A DNA stretch of 64,000 nucleotides, taken from positions 1-64,000 of the forward strand of contig DUOB01000113.1 of NCBI GenBank assembly GCA_012839035.1, written 5' to 3'. Source of the DNA: Propionibacterium sp. (GTDB lineage Bacteria; Actinomycetota; Actinomycetes; Propionibacteriales; Propionibacteriaceae). Shown piece by piece: positions 1 to 10,195 of this stretch (position 1 is its first letter; each line of letters starts with the position of its first letter). The notes beneath the pieces are model-generated. The model saw nothing but the letters and a program-made list of their open reading frames with translations. It was not told where the DNA came from and ran no database searches. A program made the translations under genes and the position numbers.

Positions 1-17
1 CCATTCCCCGACCCGGA

Positions 18-2957
18 TCACTCCTGCGCGGGTTGGGCGTTCTCCTCGGTGGGGGACACGTCGGGCTGCGGCGCATCTGCCGGAACGGGTTCCGGGGACT
101 CCGCCTTCTCCCCCGCGGCTCCCTTGCCGGTCGCGTTGTCAGTCAGCGTTTCCGTTGTCGGCGACTCATCGGCTTCCGCATTCGCTTCCGCCGGATCGCT
201 GTTCGAGGCCTGGCTTCGGGAGCGGCTTCGCGAGCGCGTACGCCTGCTCCCCCCGCGGCCGGAATCACCGTTGCCGGAGTCGGCACTGCCCGATTCTGCG
301 CTGGACTGATTGTCTCCGCCGGAGTCGGCGTTGCGGCCGTTCGAGCCGCCGGAACCACTCCCCTGACCGGATCCACTGTTGCCGGACCCGCCACTGTTGC
401 CGGACCCGCTGTTGCGGCCCCGGCCACGACGGCCGCGGCGTTCTCCGCCATCTGCCTGGGACTGGGATTCCACGGGCATGTCGTGGATCTCGAACCCGCG
501 GCCCTTGCAGACCTCACAGGTTTCGGTGAAGGCCTCGGCAAGACCGGTACCGATCTTCTTCCGCGTCATCTGCACCAGACCGAGGCTGGTCACTTCGGCG
601 ACCTGGTGCCGCGTGCGGTCCCTGCCCAAACACTCGACCAACCGCCGCAGCAACAGCTCACGGTTGCTGGGCAGGACCATGTCGATGAAGTCGATCACGA
701 TGATGCCGCCGATGTCGCGGAGCCGGAGCTGTCGGACGACCTCCTCGGCCGCCTCGAGGTTGTTGCTCGTGACGGTCGCTTCGAGGTTGCCACCGGAACC
801 GGTGAACTTGCCGGTGTTGACGTCGATGACCGTCATGGCTTCAGTCCTGTCGATGACGAGCGAACCGCCAGAGGGCAGATAGACCTTGCGCTCCAGCGCC
901 TTGGCGATCTGTTCGTCGATGCGGTGGACCGCGAACACGTCACCGCGCTCGGAGTCCCAGCGTTCGATGCGCTCGGCGAGATGCGGAGCGACGTGGCTGA
1001 CATAGGCCATCACTGTGTCGTAGGCGTCGGTCGCCCCACCGTTGCCATGGATGATCAGCTTGCTGAAGTCCTCGGTGAACAGGTCACGGACGATCCGCAC
1101 GGTCGCATCGGGCTCGGCATAGAGCTGTGCCGGCGCCACCCCGCTCTTGACCTTTTTCTCGATGGCCTCCCACTGGGCCTTGAGGCGGTTGACGTCCCGA
1201 ACGAGCTCTTCCTCCGACGCGCCCTCGGCGGCAGTGCGGACAATGACGCTGGCGTCCTCACCGACGAGGTCCGACAGGATGCCCTTGAGCCGCCTGCGCT
1301 CGGTGTCGGGCAGCTTGCGTGAGATCCCCGAGAGGTGCCCACCCGGCGAATAGACGATGTAGCGTCCCGGCAGCGAAATGTTGTTGGTCAGGCGCGCGCC
1401 CTTGGCCCCGACCGGATCCTTGGTCACCTGGACCAGGATCGTCTGGCCGGATTTGAGCACGTTCTCGACCTTGCGCTGCTGCCCCTCGGCCCCGAACGAG
1501 TCCCAGTCCACCTCGCCGGCATAGAGCACGGCGTTGCGGCCGCGGCCGATGTCGATGAAGGCCGCCTCCATCGACGGCAGGACGTTCTGGATGCGGCCGA
1601 GATAGACGTTGCCGATCAGCGAGGTTGCTGACGCCCGGTCGACGTAGTGCTCGACGAGGACATTGTCCTCCAGCACCGCGATCTGGGCGAGTTCGTCGTT
1701 CTGTCGCACGACCATGGTGCGGGCGACGGATTCCCGGCGGGCGAGGAATTCGGCTTCGCTGAGGATGGGGGTACGCCGACGCCCGGCTGCCCGCCCTTCG
1801 CGTCGTCGCTGACGCTTGGCCTCCATGCGGGTCGAACCCTCGATGCCCGTGACCTCGTCCGAGGCGCGGTTGCGGCGCGGCTCGCGCACCTTGACCACGA
1901 CATCGGTGTCCGGATCGTCGTCGTCCCCGCCGGTGTCCTCACCACGACGACGCCGGCGCCGGCGCCGACGCCGCGTCGTGCCGGTCGCTGCAGCGTTGTC
2001 CCCGTTGTTGTCGCCGTTGTCGTCGTCGGAAGTGTCTCCGTCCGTGTCCTCGGCGTCAGTCGAGTCGTCGTCCGAGTCCTCGGAGTCGTCAGTGGCCGCA
2101 TCGGTGTCGGCGGCCGAACTGCTGCTGCGGCGACGACGCCGTCCACCCCGGCGGCGCCGCCGACGACGGCTGCTCGTGGTCCTCTCCGCTGTGGCGTCTC
2201 CCTCGTCGGAGTCGTCGTCATCCGAATCGTCGTCGTCGGAGTCATCGTCCGAATCGTCGTCATCGGAATCATCGTCCGAATCGTCGTCATCCGAATCGTC
2301 GTCATCGGAATCATCGTCCGAATCCTCGTCGTCGGAATCATCGTCCGAATCGTCATCATCCGAATCGTCGTCATCATCGGAATCGTCGTCCGCCGATTGG
2401 GCGTCAGCCGAACCGTCATCATCCGAGACCACATCTGTGGCGGAATCCTCGGGCGTGTCATCGTCGGACTCGGCGTCGGCTGGTTCGACCTGGCTGGATT
2501 CCATCGTCAGAGGATCCTCGGTCGCCCGGTCGTTCGATTCGGCGACCGGCGACCCCGGCTCATCCTTGGACTGCTGCGCCTGCGTTGGTGTGTCGTCGGA
2601 ATCGGTGGCCGTGCCGGAATCGGTGTCGGCCGTTTCCGATGCAGGGCCGGCGGCGCGACGGCTGCCGCGGCGCCGGGGGGCGGGAGCGCTGTCGTCATCG
2701 GTGGCGCGGCTGCGCTGGGTCCGCTTGCGGGCGGGTTTGGCAGGGGGTTCGGTCTCATCGGCATCCGCCCCGTCTGCAAGGAGGGGTGCGCCGAGCTGCG
2801 CCTGCAGGCGGGCCTGGAGTTCGGCCTCGAACTCCGGCGAGGGGCCATCGGCCACCGGCTTGGGCGGTCCGGCCGGACGACTGGCGCTGCGCCGGCGGCG
2901 TGGTGGTGTGGGCAGATCGGACGCGGAATCTTCAGAAGCGTTCGGCTCGTCGAGCAT
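18..2957 (-). CDS. rne: Ribonuclease E/G family protein with long acidic/basic low-complexity N-terminal region
   Basis: Catalytic core NELAQIAVLEDNVLVEHYVDR, GNVYLGRIQNVLPSMEAAFIDIGRGRNAVLYAGEV, DVNTGKFTGSGG and CEVCKGRG. Start chosen at MLDEPNASED (2957) with upstream GGAG RBS; the ORF extends to 3047. Confidence 0.95.
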   Translation of the reverse strand: MLDEPNASEDSASDLPTPPRRRRSASRPAGPPKPVADGPSPEFEAELQARLQAQLGAPLLADGADADETEPPAKPARKRTQRSRATDDDSAPAPRRRGSRRAAGPASETADTDSGTATDSDDTPTQAQQSKDEPGSPVAESNDRATEDPLTMESSQVEPADAESDDDTPEDSATDVVSDDDGSADAQSADDDSDDDDDSDDDDSDDDSDDEDSDDDSDDDDSDDDDSDDDSDDDDSDDDSDDDDSDDDDSDEGDATAERTTSSRRRRRRRGGRRRRRSSSSAADTDAATDDSEDSDDDSTDAEDTDGDTSDDDNGDNNGDNAAATGTTRRRRRRRRRRGEDTGGDDDDPDTDVVVKVREPRRNRASDEVTGIEGSTRMEAKRQRRREGRAAGRRRTPILSEAEFLARRESVARTMVVRQNDELAQIAVLEDNVLVEHYVDRASATSLIGNVYLGRIQNVLPSMEAAFIDIGRGRNAVLYAGEVDWDSFGAEGQQRKVENVLKSGQTILVQVTKDPVGAKGARLTNNISLPGRYIVYSPGGHLSGISRKLPDTERRRLKGILSDLVGEDASVIVRTAAEGASEEELVRDVNRLKAQWEAIEKKVKSGVAPAQLYAEPDATVRIVRDLFTEDFSKLIIHGNGGATDAYDTVMAYVSHVAPHLAERIERWDSERGDVFAVHRIDEQIAKALERKVYLPSGGSLVIDRTEAMTVIDVNTGKFTGSGGNLEATVTSNNLEAAEEVVRQLRLRDIGGIIVIDFIDMVLPSNRELLLRRLVECLGRDRTRHQVAEVTSLGLVQMTRKKIGTGLAEAFTETCEVCKGRGFEIHDMPVESQSQADGGERRGRRGRGRNSGSGNSGGSGNSGSGQGSGSGGSNGRNADSGGDNQSSAESGSADSGNGDSGRGGSRRTRSRSRSRSQASNSDPAEANAEADESPTTETLTDNATGKGAAGEKAESPEPVPADAPQPDVSPTEENAQPAQE
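2206..2392 (-). repeat. Degenerate tandem repeat encoding the (Asp/Ser)n acidic tract of RNase E
   Basis: Repeated tccgaatcgtcgtcatcggaatcatcg-like units (about 27 nt) encoding DDDSDDDDS. Confidence 0.85.
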
Positions 2958-3244
2958 GCGCTCTCCTTCACCCGGCGCAATTGCACCGGTCACGTGCGCT
3001 GGAATCTCGTGCGAGGGCATCGAGCACACCTCGGGGCGACCCAGCAAAGCTGTTGGTCCTCCACCCCGGCGGGCGCGTCGTCCGCGGTCGCATGGCGTCG
3101 CGGATCAGACTCCCGCAGCGACCTGTCACATCGCCACGGCACCACTGCTCCGGAGGCGGCGGAGCGCCGGCGGCGCTCCAGACCTTCGACGATTATCCCA
3201 CATTCCCCGCCAAAACCGGAGCGGGGACAGGCCGCCGCACCGGG

Positions 3245-3949
3245 TCAGGCCTCCAGCGGGTCGCCGATCCCGGTCTCCGTGAGCTCGCCCTGCTCCAGCC
3301 GCGTGAGCAGGACTCCGGCTGGAACGTTCAATTCCGGGTGCACGATCGCCAATGCCTGAAGCACATCATCGGGCCGCACCAGCGGAGTGAGATGGCGCGA
3401 CACCAACTCGATCCCCTCGGGCTCCACGGTGAGCTCGACGACAGCAGCACGGGCATTGAACTGGCGTACGCCTCGTTTCGTCATCCGCTCGACCACCACC
3501 TCATCGGCCGCCAGGAACGCGGCGACGGCGGACTCGGCAACCCCGGCATCGAAACCCGGCCACCGGATCTGCCACCGCGATCCCGTGAGCCGGTCGGTCA
3601 GGCCACCCCCACCGCCCTCAACCACTGTGAGCACATCGATCCCGGGTGGCAACGCGGCATCGAGCGCCGTCAGCACCTTGGCCGGATCACACACCGCGGC
3701 AAGCCCGATCTCGAGGTATTCCGATTCGGTCGCCGCACCCGTCGGGGCGGCATTGGCGAAGGAGATGCGCGGGTGCTGGTTGAAGCCCGAGGAATAGGCC
3801 ATCGGGATATCCGCCCGTCGCAGCGCCCGTTCGAAGGCCCGCGCGAAATCTCGGTGCGATGTGAACCGGGCGCGGCCGCGCTTGGCATATCGGATCCGCA
3901 GTCGCTGCACCGGTGGGGCCTGCTGTTCGGGCTGCCTGCGCCTGTTCAT
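3245..3949 (-). CDS. TIGR03936 / DUF2344 family radical-SAM-associated protein
   Basis: RIRYAKRGRARFTSHRDFARAFERALRRADIPMAYSSGFNQHPRISFANAAPTGAATESEYLEIGL is typical of DUF2344; precedes rne on the same strand. Confidence 0.88.
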   Translation of the reverse strand: MNRRRQPEQQAPPVQRLRIRYAKRGRARFTSHRDFARAFERALRRADIPMAYSSGFNQHPRISFANAAPTGAATESEYLEIGLAAVCDPAKVLTALDAALPPGIDVLTVVEGGGGGLTDRLTGSRWQIRWPGFDAGVAESAVAAFLAADEVVVERMTKRGVRQFNARAAVVELTVEPEGIELVSRHLTPLVRPDDVLQALAIVHPELNVPAGVLLTRLEQGELTETGIGDPLEA

Positions 3950-4043
3950 GGCGCGACAGCTTAGTGCCCCGCAGCGCCTTGGTGTGCCTGCTCGCCGCGT
4001 GGGCAATCTCGGCATTGTCGGATTCGCGCATTAGTGTTTCCGC

Positions 4044-5867
4044 ATGCCTCGTCAGTTCCAGTTCCATACGACCAACGGCGTCGAGACGGCCGAGATCGCG
4101 GTGCGCGGTCGCCAGGTGCTTGCTCGTCCGATGCTCAATTTCGGTCCCGGTTATACCGCCGAGGAGCGGCGCGCCCTCGGCCTGACCGGCCTGCTGCCGC
4201 CCGCGGTGAACACCATGTCGGAACAGCTGAAGCGTGTATACACCCAGTTCAAGGCGCGGCCCGACAACCTCGCGAAGTACGTCTATTTGAACTCGCTGCA
4301 GGACCTCAACGAGATCCTCTTCTATCGCCTGGTGACCGAGCATCTCGACGAGATGCTGCCGATCATCTACACGCCCACGGTGGGCGAGGCGATCCAGAAG
4401 TTCTCCAGCACGTTCGACCGCGCGCGCGGCATCTATCTGTCCATCGATGAGCCGGAGGCGATCACGTTCGCCCTGGAGTCCTATGGCTCCAACTCGGGGG
4501 ACGTTGATGTCATCGTGGCCACCGACTCGGAAGGCATTCTGGGCATCGGTGACCAGGGGGTCGGAGGCATCCGCATTTCGATCGGCAAGCTCGCGGTTTA
4601 TACGACCGCCGCGGGCATTCATCCCCTGCGCGGGTTGCCGATCGTGCTCGATGTGGGCACCGACAATCTCGAATTGCTCAATGACCCCAACTATCTGGGC
4701 GTGCGCAAGGCTCGGGTCCGGGGCAAGCAATACGACGAGTTCATCGACACCTTCGTCAAGGCCGTCCACCAGACCTTCCCGAATGCGCTGCTGCACTTCG
4801 AGGACTTCGGCGCCAACAACGCCCACCGGGTCCTGGAGACCTATCGCGACGATTACTGCACCTTCAACGACGACATCCAGGGCACGGCCGCCGTCGTGGT
4901 CGCCGCCGCACTCTCGGCGGTGAAGGCCAAGGGTGAACGGCTCAGTGACCAGCGGATCGTCGTCCATGGCGCCGGCACCGCGGGCATCGGCATCACCGAT
5001 CTCCTGTGCGACATCATGGTCCGGGAAGGCACCGACCCGGAGGAGGCCAGCAAGAAGTTCTGGGGCCTGGGCAGCCGCGGGCTGCTGCGGACCGGGACCA
5101 AGATGCGGCCCTTCCAGGAACGCTATGCGCGGGACTCGTCCGAGCTGAAGGACTGGGATCTCAAGGTCCCCGACCGCTATGACCTGGTTGACGTGGTGAA
5201 GAACGTCAACCCGACCATCCTCATCGGCACCTCGGCCCAGCCGGCCGCGTTCACCGAGGAGATCGTCACCCACATGGCGGCAACGTGCGAGCGACCGATC
5301 ATCATGCCGCTGTCGAACCCGACGTCCAAGTCGGAGGCCATCGCCTCCGATGTCATCAAGTGGACCCAGGGCCGGGCGCTGATGGCGACGGGGTCGCCGT
5401 TCGATCCTGTGCACTATGCGGGCATCGACTACCACATTGCGCAGGCCAACAACGCGCTCGTGTTCCCCGGCATCGGCCTGGGCACGGTCGCGATCCGCGC
5501 GTCCAAGGTGACCGACAACATGATCGCGGCGGCAGCGATCGCGGTCGCCGAGATGAGCAACGCGACACGACGTGGCTCGGCGGTCCTCCCTGGACTCCAG
5601 CAGCTCCGTGCGGTGTCGGCCGCGGTGGCTCTCAAGGTCGCCGAGGCGGCGGAGGAGGACGGTGTGGCCCGGGCGACGTTGGAGAATCCCATCCAGGACA
5701 TCCACGAGCTCATGTGGCAGCCGCGCTATCCGAAGGTGCGCGCCGTGTTGGAAGTGGCGCAGCGCTCCGCACGCCCGACCGACGGACGGGTCTATGAACC
5801 GAACGGTGATCCGATCACCGATCACTTCGCCAACGCGGGCCCGGACGAGATCGCCGCACAGGCCTGA
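4044..5867 (+). CDS. NAD-dependent malic enzyme
   Basis: LNSLQDLNEILFYRLVTEHLDEMLPIIYTPTVGEAIQKFS, NDDIQGTAAVVVAAALSAVKA, VVHGAGTAGIGI. TAGTGT -10 hexamer 6 nt before the ATG. Confidence 0.95.
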   Translation: MPRQFQFHTTNGVETAEIAVRGRQVLARPMLNFGPGYTAEERRALGLTGLLPPAVNTMSEQLKRVYTQFKARPDNLAKYVYLNSLQDLNEILFYRLVTEHLDEMLPIIYTPTVGEAIQKFSSTFDRARGIYLSIDEPEAITFALESYGSNSGDVDVIVATDSEGILGIGDQGVGGIRISIGKLAVYTTAAGIHPLRGLPIVLDVGTDNLELLNDPNYLGVRKARVRGKQYDEFIDTFVKAVHQTFPNALLHFEDFGANNAHRVLETYRDDYCTFNDDIQGTAAVVVAAALSAVKAKGERLSDQRIVVHGAGTAGIGITDLLCDIMVREGTDPEEASKKFWGLGSRGLLRTGTKMRPFQERYARDSSELKDWDLKVPDRYDLVDVVKNVNPTILIGTSAQPAAFTEEIVTHMAATCERPIIMPLSNPTSKSEAIASDVIKWTQGRALMATGSPFDPVHYAGIDYHIAQANNALVFPGIGLGTVAIRASKVTDNMIAAAAIAVAEMSNATRRGSAVLPGLQQLRAVSAAVALKVAEAAEEDGVARATLENPIQDIHELMWQPRYPKVRAVLEVAQRSARPTDGRVYEPNGDPITDHFANAGPDEIAAQA

Positions 5868-5959
5868 TTGACCGGATCCCCAGTCAGTCCGCCCTCAGCC
5901 CCGCCGGTGGTGCAGCCATCGGCACCGGCTGGGGGCGGAGTGCGTTGCGGCGGCGAGGC

Positions 5960-7936
5960 TCAGTCGGCCAGCACGCTCGGTCGAACGGTCGGCAGCGGCA
6001 GCAGCACCTGACCCGTGGGACCGATCTGGATCTCCGTGTCGAGCTGTGGGCAGACCCCGCAGTCGAAGCACGGCGTCCAGCGGCAGTCGTCGACCTCGAC
6101 CTCGTCGAGGGCCTCCTGCCAGTCCTCCCAGAGCCAGTCGCGGTCGAGCCCGGAGTCCAGGTGGTCCCAGGGCAGGACCTCGTCATAGTCGCGCTCACGG
6201 GTGGTGAACCAGTCGAGATCGACGCCCAGCACCTGCAGTTCCTGAGCCGCCATGTCCGTCCAGCGCTCATAGGAGAAGTGCTCGGACCAGCCGTCGAAGC
6301 GCCCACCGTCACGCCAGACGGCCTCGATGACGCGCCCGACGCGGCGGTCGCCGCGGGACAGGAGCCCTTCGATGATGCCCGGCTTGCCGTCGTGATAACG
6401 GAAGCCGATCGCCCGACCGTACTGCCGATCCGAGCGAATGAGCTCCCGCAGCTTCTGCAGTCGGGCGTCGGTGGTTTCCACGTCCAACTGGGCCGCCCAC
6501 TGGAATGGCGTGTGGGGCTTCGGCACGAATCCCCCGATGGAGACCGTGCAGCGGATGTCCTTGGTCCCGGCCTCCTTGCGGCCGGTCTCGATGACCCGGC
6601 GTGCGAGGTCGGCGATCGCCAGCACGTCCTCGTCGGTCTCGGTCGGCAGCCCGCACATGAAATAGAGCTTCACCTGCCGCCAGCCGTTCGCGTACGCCGT
6701 CGCCACCGTCCGGATCAGGTCCTCTTCGTCGACCGTCTTGTTGATGACCTTGCGCATGCGCTCGGATCCGCCCTCGGGCGCGAACGTGAGCCCCGAGCGC
6801 CGGCCGTTGCGGGACAGCTCGTTGGCGAGGGTGATGTTGAATGCGTCCACCCGGGTGGACGGGAGCGACAGCGAGACGTTCGAACCCTCATAGCGGTCGG
6901 CAAGCTGGGTCGCGACATCGGCGATCTCGGTGTGATCGGCGCTCGACAGCGACAGCAGGCCGACCTCCTCGAGACCGGTCGCCTTCAGCCCCTCCTCGAC
7001 CATCGCACCGATCGTCTCGATGTTGCGTTCGCGCACCGGGCGCGTGATCATCCCGGCCTGGCAGAAGCGGCAGCCCCGCGTACATCCCCGAAAAATCTCC
7101 ACCGAATAGCGTTCGTGAACGGTCTCGGCCAACGGGACCAACGGCTTCTTCGGATACGGCCACTCGTTGAGGTCCATTAACGTGTGCTTCGCGACCCGGA
7201 ACGGCACCCGGTCCCGGTTGGGGGCGACGCGCATGATGCGACCGTCCGGCAGATACTCCACGTCATAGAATTTCGGCACGTAGACCCCGCCGGTCTCGGC
7301 GAGGCGGAGCAGGAGCTCATCGCGCCCGCCGGGGCGCCCCTCGGCCTTCCACTCGTCGATGACCTCGGAGATCTTCAGCGAGATCTCCTCGCCGTCGCCG
7401 AGCACGGCACAGTCGATGAAATCCGCGATGGGTTCGGGGTTGAACGCCGCATGACCGCCCGCGATGACGATCGGATCGAATTCCCGGCGATCGACTGCGT
7501 GCAGCGGCATGCCGGCCAGGTCGAGCACGGTCAACAGGTTGGTATAGCCCAGCTCGGTCGAGAAGGACACGCCCAGCACGTCGAACGCCCCCACCGGCCG
7601 GTGGGAATCGAGCGTGAACTGCGACAGCCCGTCCTCGCGGAGCTTGGCCTCCATGTCCGGCCACACCGAGTAGGTCCGCTCGGCCAGGATCCAGTCCCGC
7701 TCGTTGAGCACCTCATAGAGGATCGCGACGCCCTGGTTGGGCTGGCCGATCTCATAGGCGTCGGGATACATCAGACACCAGCGCACGCGCGCCGAGTCCC
7801 ATTCCTTGACGACGCTGTTGTGCTCGCCGCCGACATATTGGATCGGCTTGCTCACGCTCGACAGCAGTGGCTCGACGCGCTCGAAGATCGAGTCGGGCGA
7901 GGGCGCGGACGCTGCGGTGATGCGGGTGTCAGTCAT
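5960..7936 (-). CDS. TIGR03960 family B12-binding-domain radical SAM protein
   Basis: Radical SAM motif RGCTRGCRFCQAG, B12-binding-like N-terminus, FAPEGGSERMRKVINK; co-oriented with DUF2344 and rne. Confidence 0.9.
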   Translation of the reverse strand: MTDTRITAASAPSPDSIFERVEPLLSSVSKPIQYVGGEHNSVVKEWDSARVRWCLMYPDAYEIGQPNQGVAILYEVLNERDWILAERTYSVWPDMEAKLREDGLSQFTLDSHRPVGAFDVLGVSFSTELGYTNLLTVLDLAGMPLHAVDRREFDPIVIAGGHAAFNPEPIADFIDCAVLGDGEEISLKISEVIDEWKAEGRPGGRDELLLRLAETGGVYVPKFYDVEYLPDGRIMRVAPNRDRVPFRVAKHTLMDLNEWPYPKKPLVPLAETVHERYSVEIFRGCTRGCRFCQAGMITRPVRERNIETIGAMVEEGLKATGLEEVGLLSLSSADHTEIADVATQLADRYEGSNVSLSLPSTRVDAFNITLANELSRNGRRSGLTFAPEGGSERMRKVINKTVDEEDLIRTVATAYANGWRQVKLYFMCGLPTETDEDVLAIADLARRVIETGRKEAGTKDIRCTVSIGGFVPKPHTPFQWAAQLDVETTDARLQKLRELIRSDRQYGRAIGFRYHDGKPGIIEGLLSRGDRRVGRVIEAVWRDGGRFDGWSEHFSYERWTDMAAQELQVLGVDLDWFTTRERDYDEVLPWDHLDSGLDRDWLWEDWQEALDEVEVDDCRWTPCFDCGVCPQLDTEIQIGPTGQVLLPLPTVRPSVLAD

Positions 7937-7963
7937 AGCGCATCAAGGGTACGCAGGGACTGT

Positions 7964-7990
7964 GCCCCCGGCCAACCACCGGACCGGGGC
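7964..7990 (-). terminator. Candidate hairpin terminator after ndk
   Basis: gcccccggccaaccaccggaccggggc inverted repeat directly downstream of the ndk stop; no U tract. Confidence 0.35.
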
Positions 7991-8398
7991 TCAGGCGCCC
8001 GGGAACCAGATCTCGATCTCGCGCGCGGCGGACTCGGTCGAGTCCGAGCCGTGGACGAGGTTCTCCTGGTTGGAGATCGAATAGTCACCGCGGATGGTGC
8101 CCGGCTCGGCCTTGCGGCCGTCGGTTGCGCCGTTGAGCGCGCGGACGACGGTCACGGCGGAGTCACCCTCGAGGACGAAAGCAAGGAGCGGGCCGGACTG
8201 CATGAAGTCGCGCAGCTCGTGATACCAGGGCTTCTCAACGTGCTCCGCATAATGCTTGTCGAGCACGTCGGCCCGGGCCTCGCGCTGCTCGAGTGCGACG
8301 ATGCGCAAACCCTTGCGCTCATAACGGGAAAGAATCTCACCTGCGAGCCCCCGCCGCACGGCGTCGGGCTTGATCAGGACCAGGGTGCGCTCTGTCAT
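7991..8398 (-). CDS. ndk: Nucleoside diphosphate kinase
   Basis: [27 protein letters not shown]...; active-site segment [16 protein letters not shown]; start at the MTERT Met. Confidence 0.97.
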   Translation of the reverse strand: MTERTLVLIKPDAVRRGLAGEILSRYERKGLRIVALEQREARADVLDKHYAEHVEKPWYHELRDFMQSGPLLAFVLEGDSAVTVVRALNGATDGRKAEPGTIRGDYSISNQENLVHGSDSTESAAREIEIWFPGA

Positions 8399-8417
8399 GA
8401 GCCGCACCATAGCGGGA

Positions 8418-8765
8418 TCACGTCATCCCGCGCTGGGCTTCCAATCGCTTGCCGAGCACAAAACACACGACCCACAGCATCGCGAACATCACGCCCATGA
8501 TCAGCATGCCGATCGTGAGGAACGACAGGGCCAGGGCCGCGACCTGGGTGAGCCAGCCGAGCGGATAGCCGACCCGGGGCTTGCGCATGTTTCCCGCGGC
8601 CACCATCGCCAGCAGGGCGGCACCCGCTCCGGCCGCCGAAGCCAGTCCTGCAGGGACGTCGGAGACCATGATCATCACCGGGACGGAGAGGCCGATGGTG
8701 ATCGCCTCGAAGATGAGTGTGGCCATCATGACCTTGCCCATCGGGTTGCCGGGCTTCAGCATCAA
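8418..8765 (-). CDS. DUF4233 domain small membrane protein
   Basis: Four hydrophobic segments, lies between folC and ndk as Rv2446c does; overlaps the folC stop. Confidence 0.8.
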   Translation of the reverse strand: MMLKPGNPMGKVMMATLIFEAITIGLSVPVMIMVSDVPAGLASAAGAGAALLAMVAAGNMRKPRVGYPLGWLTQVAALALSFLTIGMLIMGVMFAMLWVVCFVLGKRLEAQRGMT

Positions 8766-10195
8766 TCGTCATCCCCCATCGCGATCCTGTGGCCGTTGCC
8801 GCCGGTCAGCTCGTCCAGTGTGCCGCCGTGGTCGTCGGCCGCCCAGTCGATCTCATCGGCATCGCGAACCAGACCGCCGGTCGCGAGCAGACCACGCGCC
8901 TCACCGGCGGCGATCACCGAGCCGGTGACGATGATGCCCGGCTGACCGGCGTCGAGGTCCACCATGGCCGTCGCGAGCTCGAGGGCATCGGCGATGGTGT
9001 CCGCCCGGCGTACCCGACCCGGACCGAACACCTCCTCCGCCACCTCGACCAGGGCGTCCACGCCCAGCCCCCGCTCGGTCGACGCGACCCGAGTGCAGAC
9101 GATCTCGTTCATGACCGGCTCCCACACGCGCAGGATCGCCTCCGCATCCTTGTCGGCCATGACGGCGAAGACGCCGATGAGCGGGTCGAAGGAGTACGCC
9201 TCCACCGCCGCCGTCGCCGACGCCTCCGCGGCGTGCGCGTTGTGGGCGCCGTCCAGCACGATGGGCGGGGACTGGCGGATCGCTTCGAGACGGCCGGGAG
9301 CGCGTACCTCCGAAAAACCCTCACGCACCAGATCGCCCGGGAGGGCCTTCATGCCGAGGAACGCCTCGACAGCAGCGAGCGCGACGCCCGCGTTGCGCGC
9401 CATGTGGACGCCGTGCAGGGGCAGATGGACGTCCTCGACGGGGCCCTCCGAACCGTTGAGGCGGATCAGCTGACCACCCACGGCCAGCCGACGGTCCAGG
9501 AGCCCGAAATCGACACCCTCGCGTTGCACGAGGGCACCGACATCGGCGCAGTGCTGAAGCAGGACTTTCGCGGCCTCGATCGGCTGACCGGCGAGGATCG
9601 CGTGGGTCCCGGGTTTGATGATGCCTGCCTTCTCCCGCGCAATGTCGGTGAGGGAGTCGCCGAGGATGTGGGTGTGGTCGAGGTCGATCGGCATCACGAC
9701 AGCGACCTGTGCGTCGGCGATGTTGGTGGCGTCCCACGCACCGCCCAGGCCGACCTCAATGATCATGACGTCGACGGGCGCGTCGGCGAACGCGGCATAG
9801 GCCATCGCCGTGAGCACCTCGAAGAACGTCATCGGCGCATCGTCGAGACGCTGTTCGTCCACGATCCCGACATAGGGCTTGATGTCGGCCCAGACCTCCG
9901 CGAACCGCTCCCGGCTGATCGGCTGACCGTCGATGGCGATCCGTTCGGTGACGTCGACGAGATGGGGGGACGAATAGCGACCCGTCCGCAACCCGGCGGC
10001 ACGCAGCAGCGATTCGATCATGATCGCGGTGGAGCCTTTTCCGTTGGTCCCGGTGATCTGGATGACCGGGCAGGAGCGCTGGGGGTCACCCAGAAGCTCC
10101 GTGACGGCGCGGATTCGGTCGAGGCTGGGGGCGATGCGATGCTCGGGCCAGCGAGACGTCAGCTCGGCCAGGAGCGTTTCATGTTGGGTTGCCAT
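8762..10195 (-). CDS. folC: Bifunctional folylpolyglutamate synthase/dihydrofolate synthase
   Basis: ITGTNGKGSTAIMIESLLRAAGLRTGRYSSPHL, VLDGAHNAHAAEA; start at MATQHETLLAEL. Confidence 0.95.
   Translation of the reverse strand: MATQHETLLAELTSRWPEHRIAPSLDRIRAVTELLGDPQRSCPVIQITGTNGKGSTAIMIESLLRAAGLRTGRYSSPHLVDVTERIAIDGQPISRERFAEVWADIKPYVGIVDEQRLDDAPMTFFEVLTAMAYAAFADAPVDVMIIEVGLGGAWDATNIADAQVAVVMPIDLDHTHILGDSLTDIAREKAGIIKPGTHAILAGQPIEAAKVLLQHCADVGALVQREGVDFGLLDRRLAVGGQLIRLNGSEGPVEDVHLPLHGVHMARNAGVALAAVEAFLGMKALPGDLVREGFSEVRAPGRLEAIRQSPPIVLDGAHNAHAAEASATAAVEAYSFDPLIGVFAVMADKDAEAILRVWEPVMNEIVCTRVASTERGLGVDALVEVAEEVFGPGRVRRADTIADALELATAMVDLDAGQPGIIVTGSVIAAGEARGLLATGGLVRDADEIDWAADDHGGTLDELTGGNGHRIAMGDDD

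Noticed and set aside
2206-2392. Direct repeats resembling a CRISPR array
   Set aside because: Units are contiguous and in frame, encoding (DDDSDDDD)n in RNase E; no spacers
33-3359. Long + strand ORFs opposite rne (33-1322, 1647-3359, 1816-3282 with Ser/Glu repeats)
   Set aside because: Antisense shadow ORFs of a high-GC gene and of the Asp/Ser repeat; no domain logic, and the minus-strand RNase E is unambiguous
3687-5825. 712-aa minus-strand ORF opposite malic enzyme
   Set aside because: His/Arg/Val-rich shadow ORF; the + strand malic enzyme is clear
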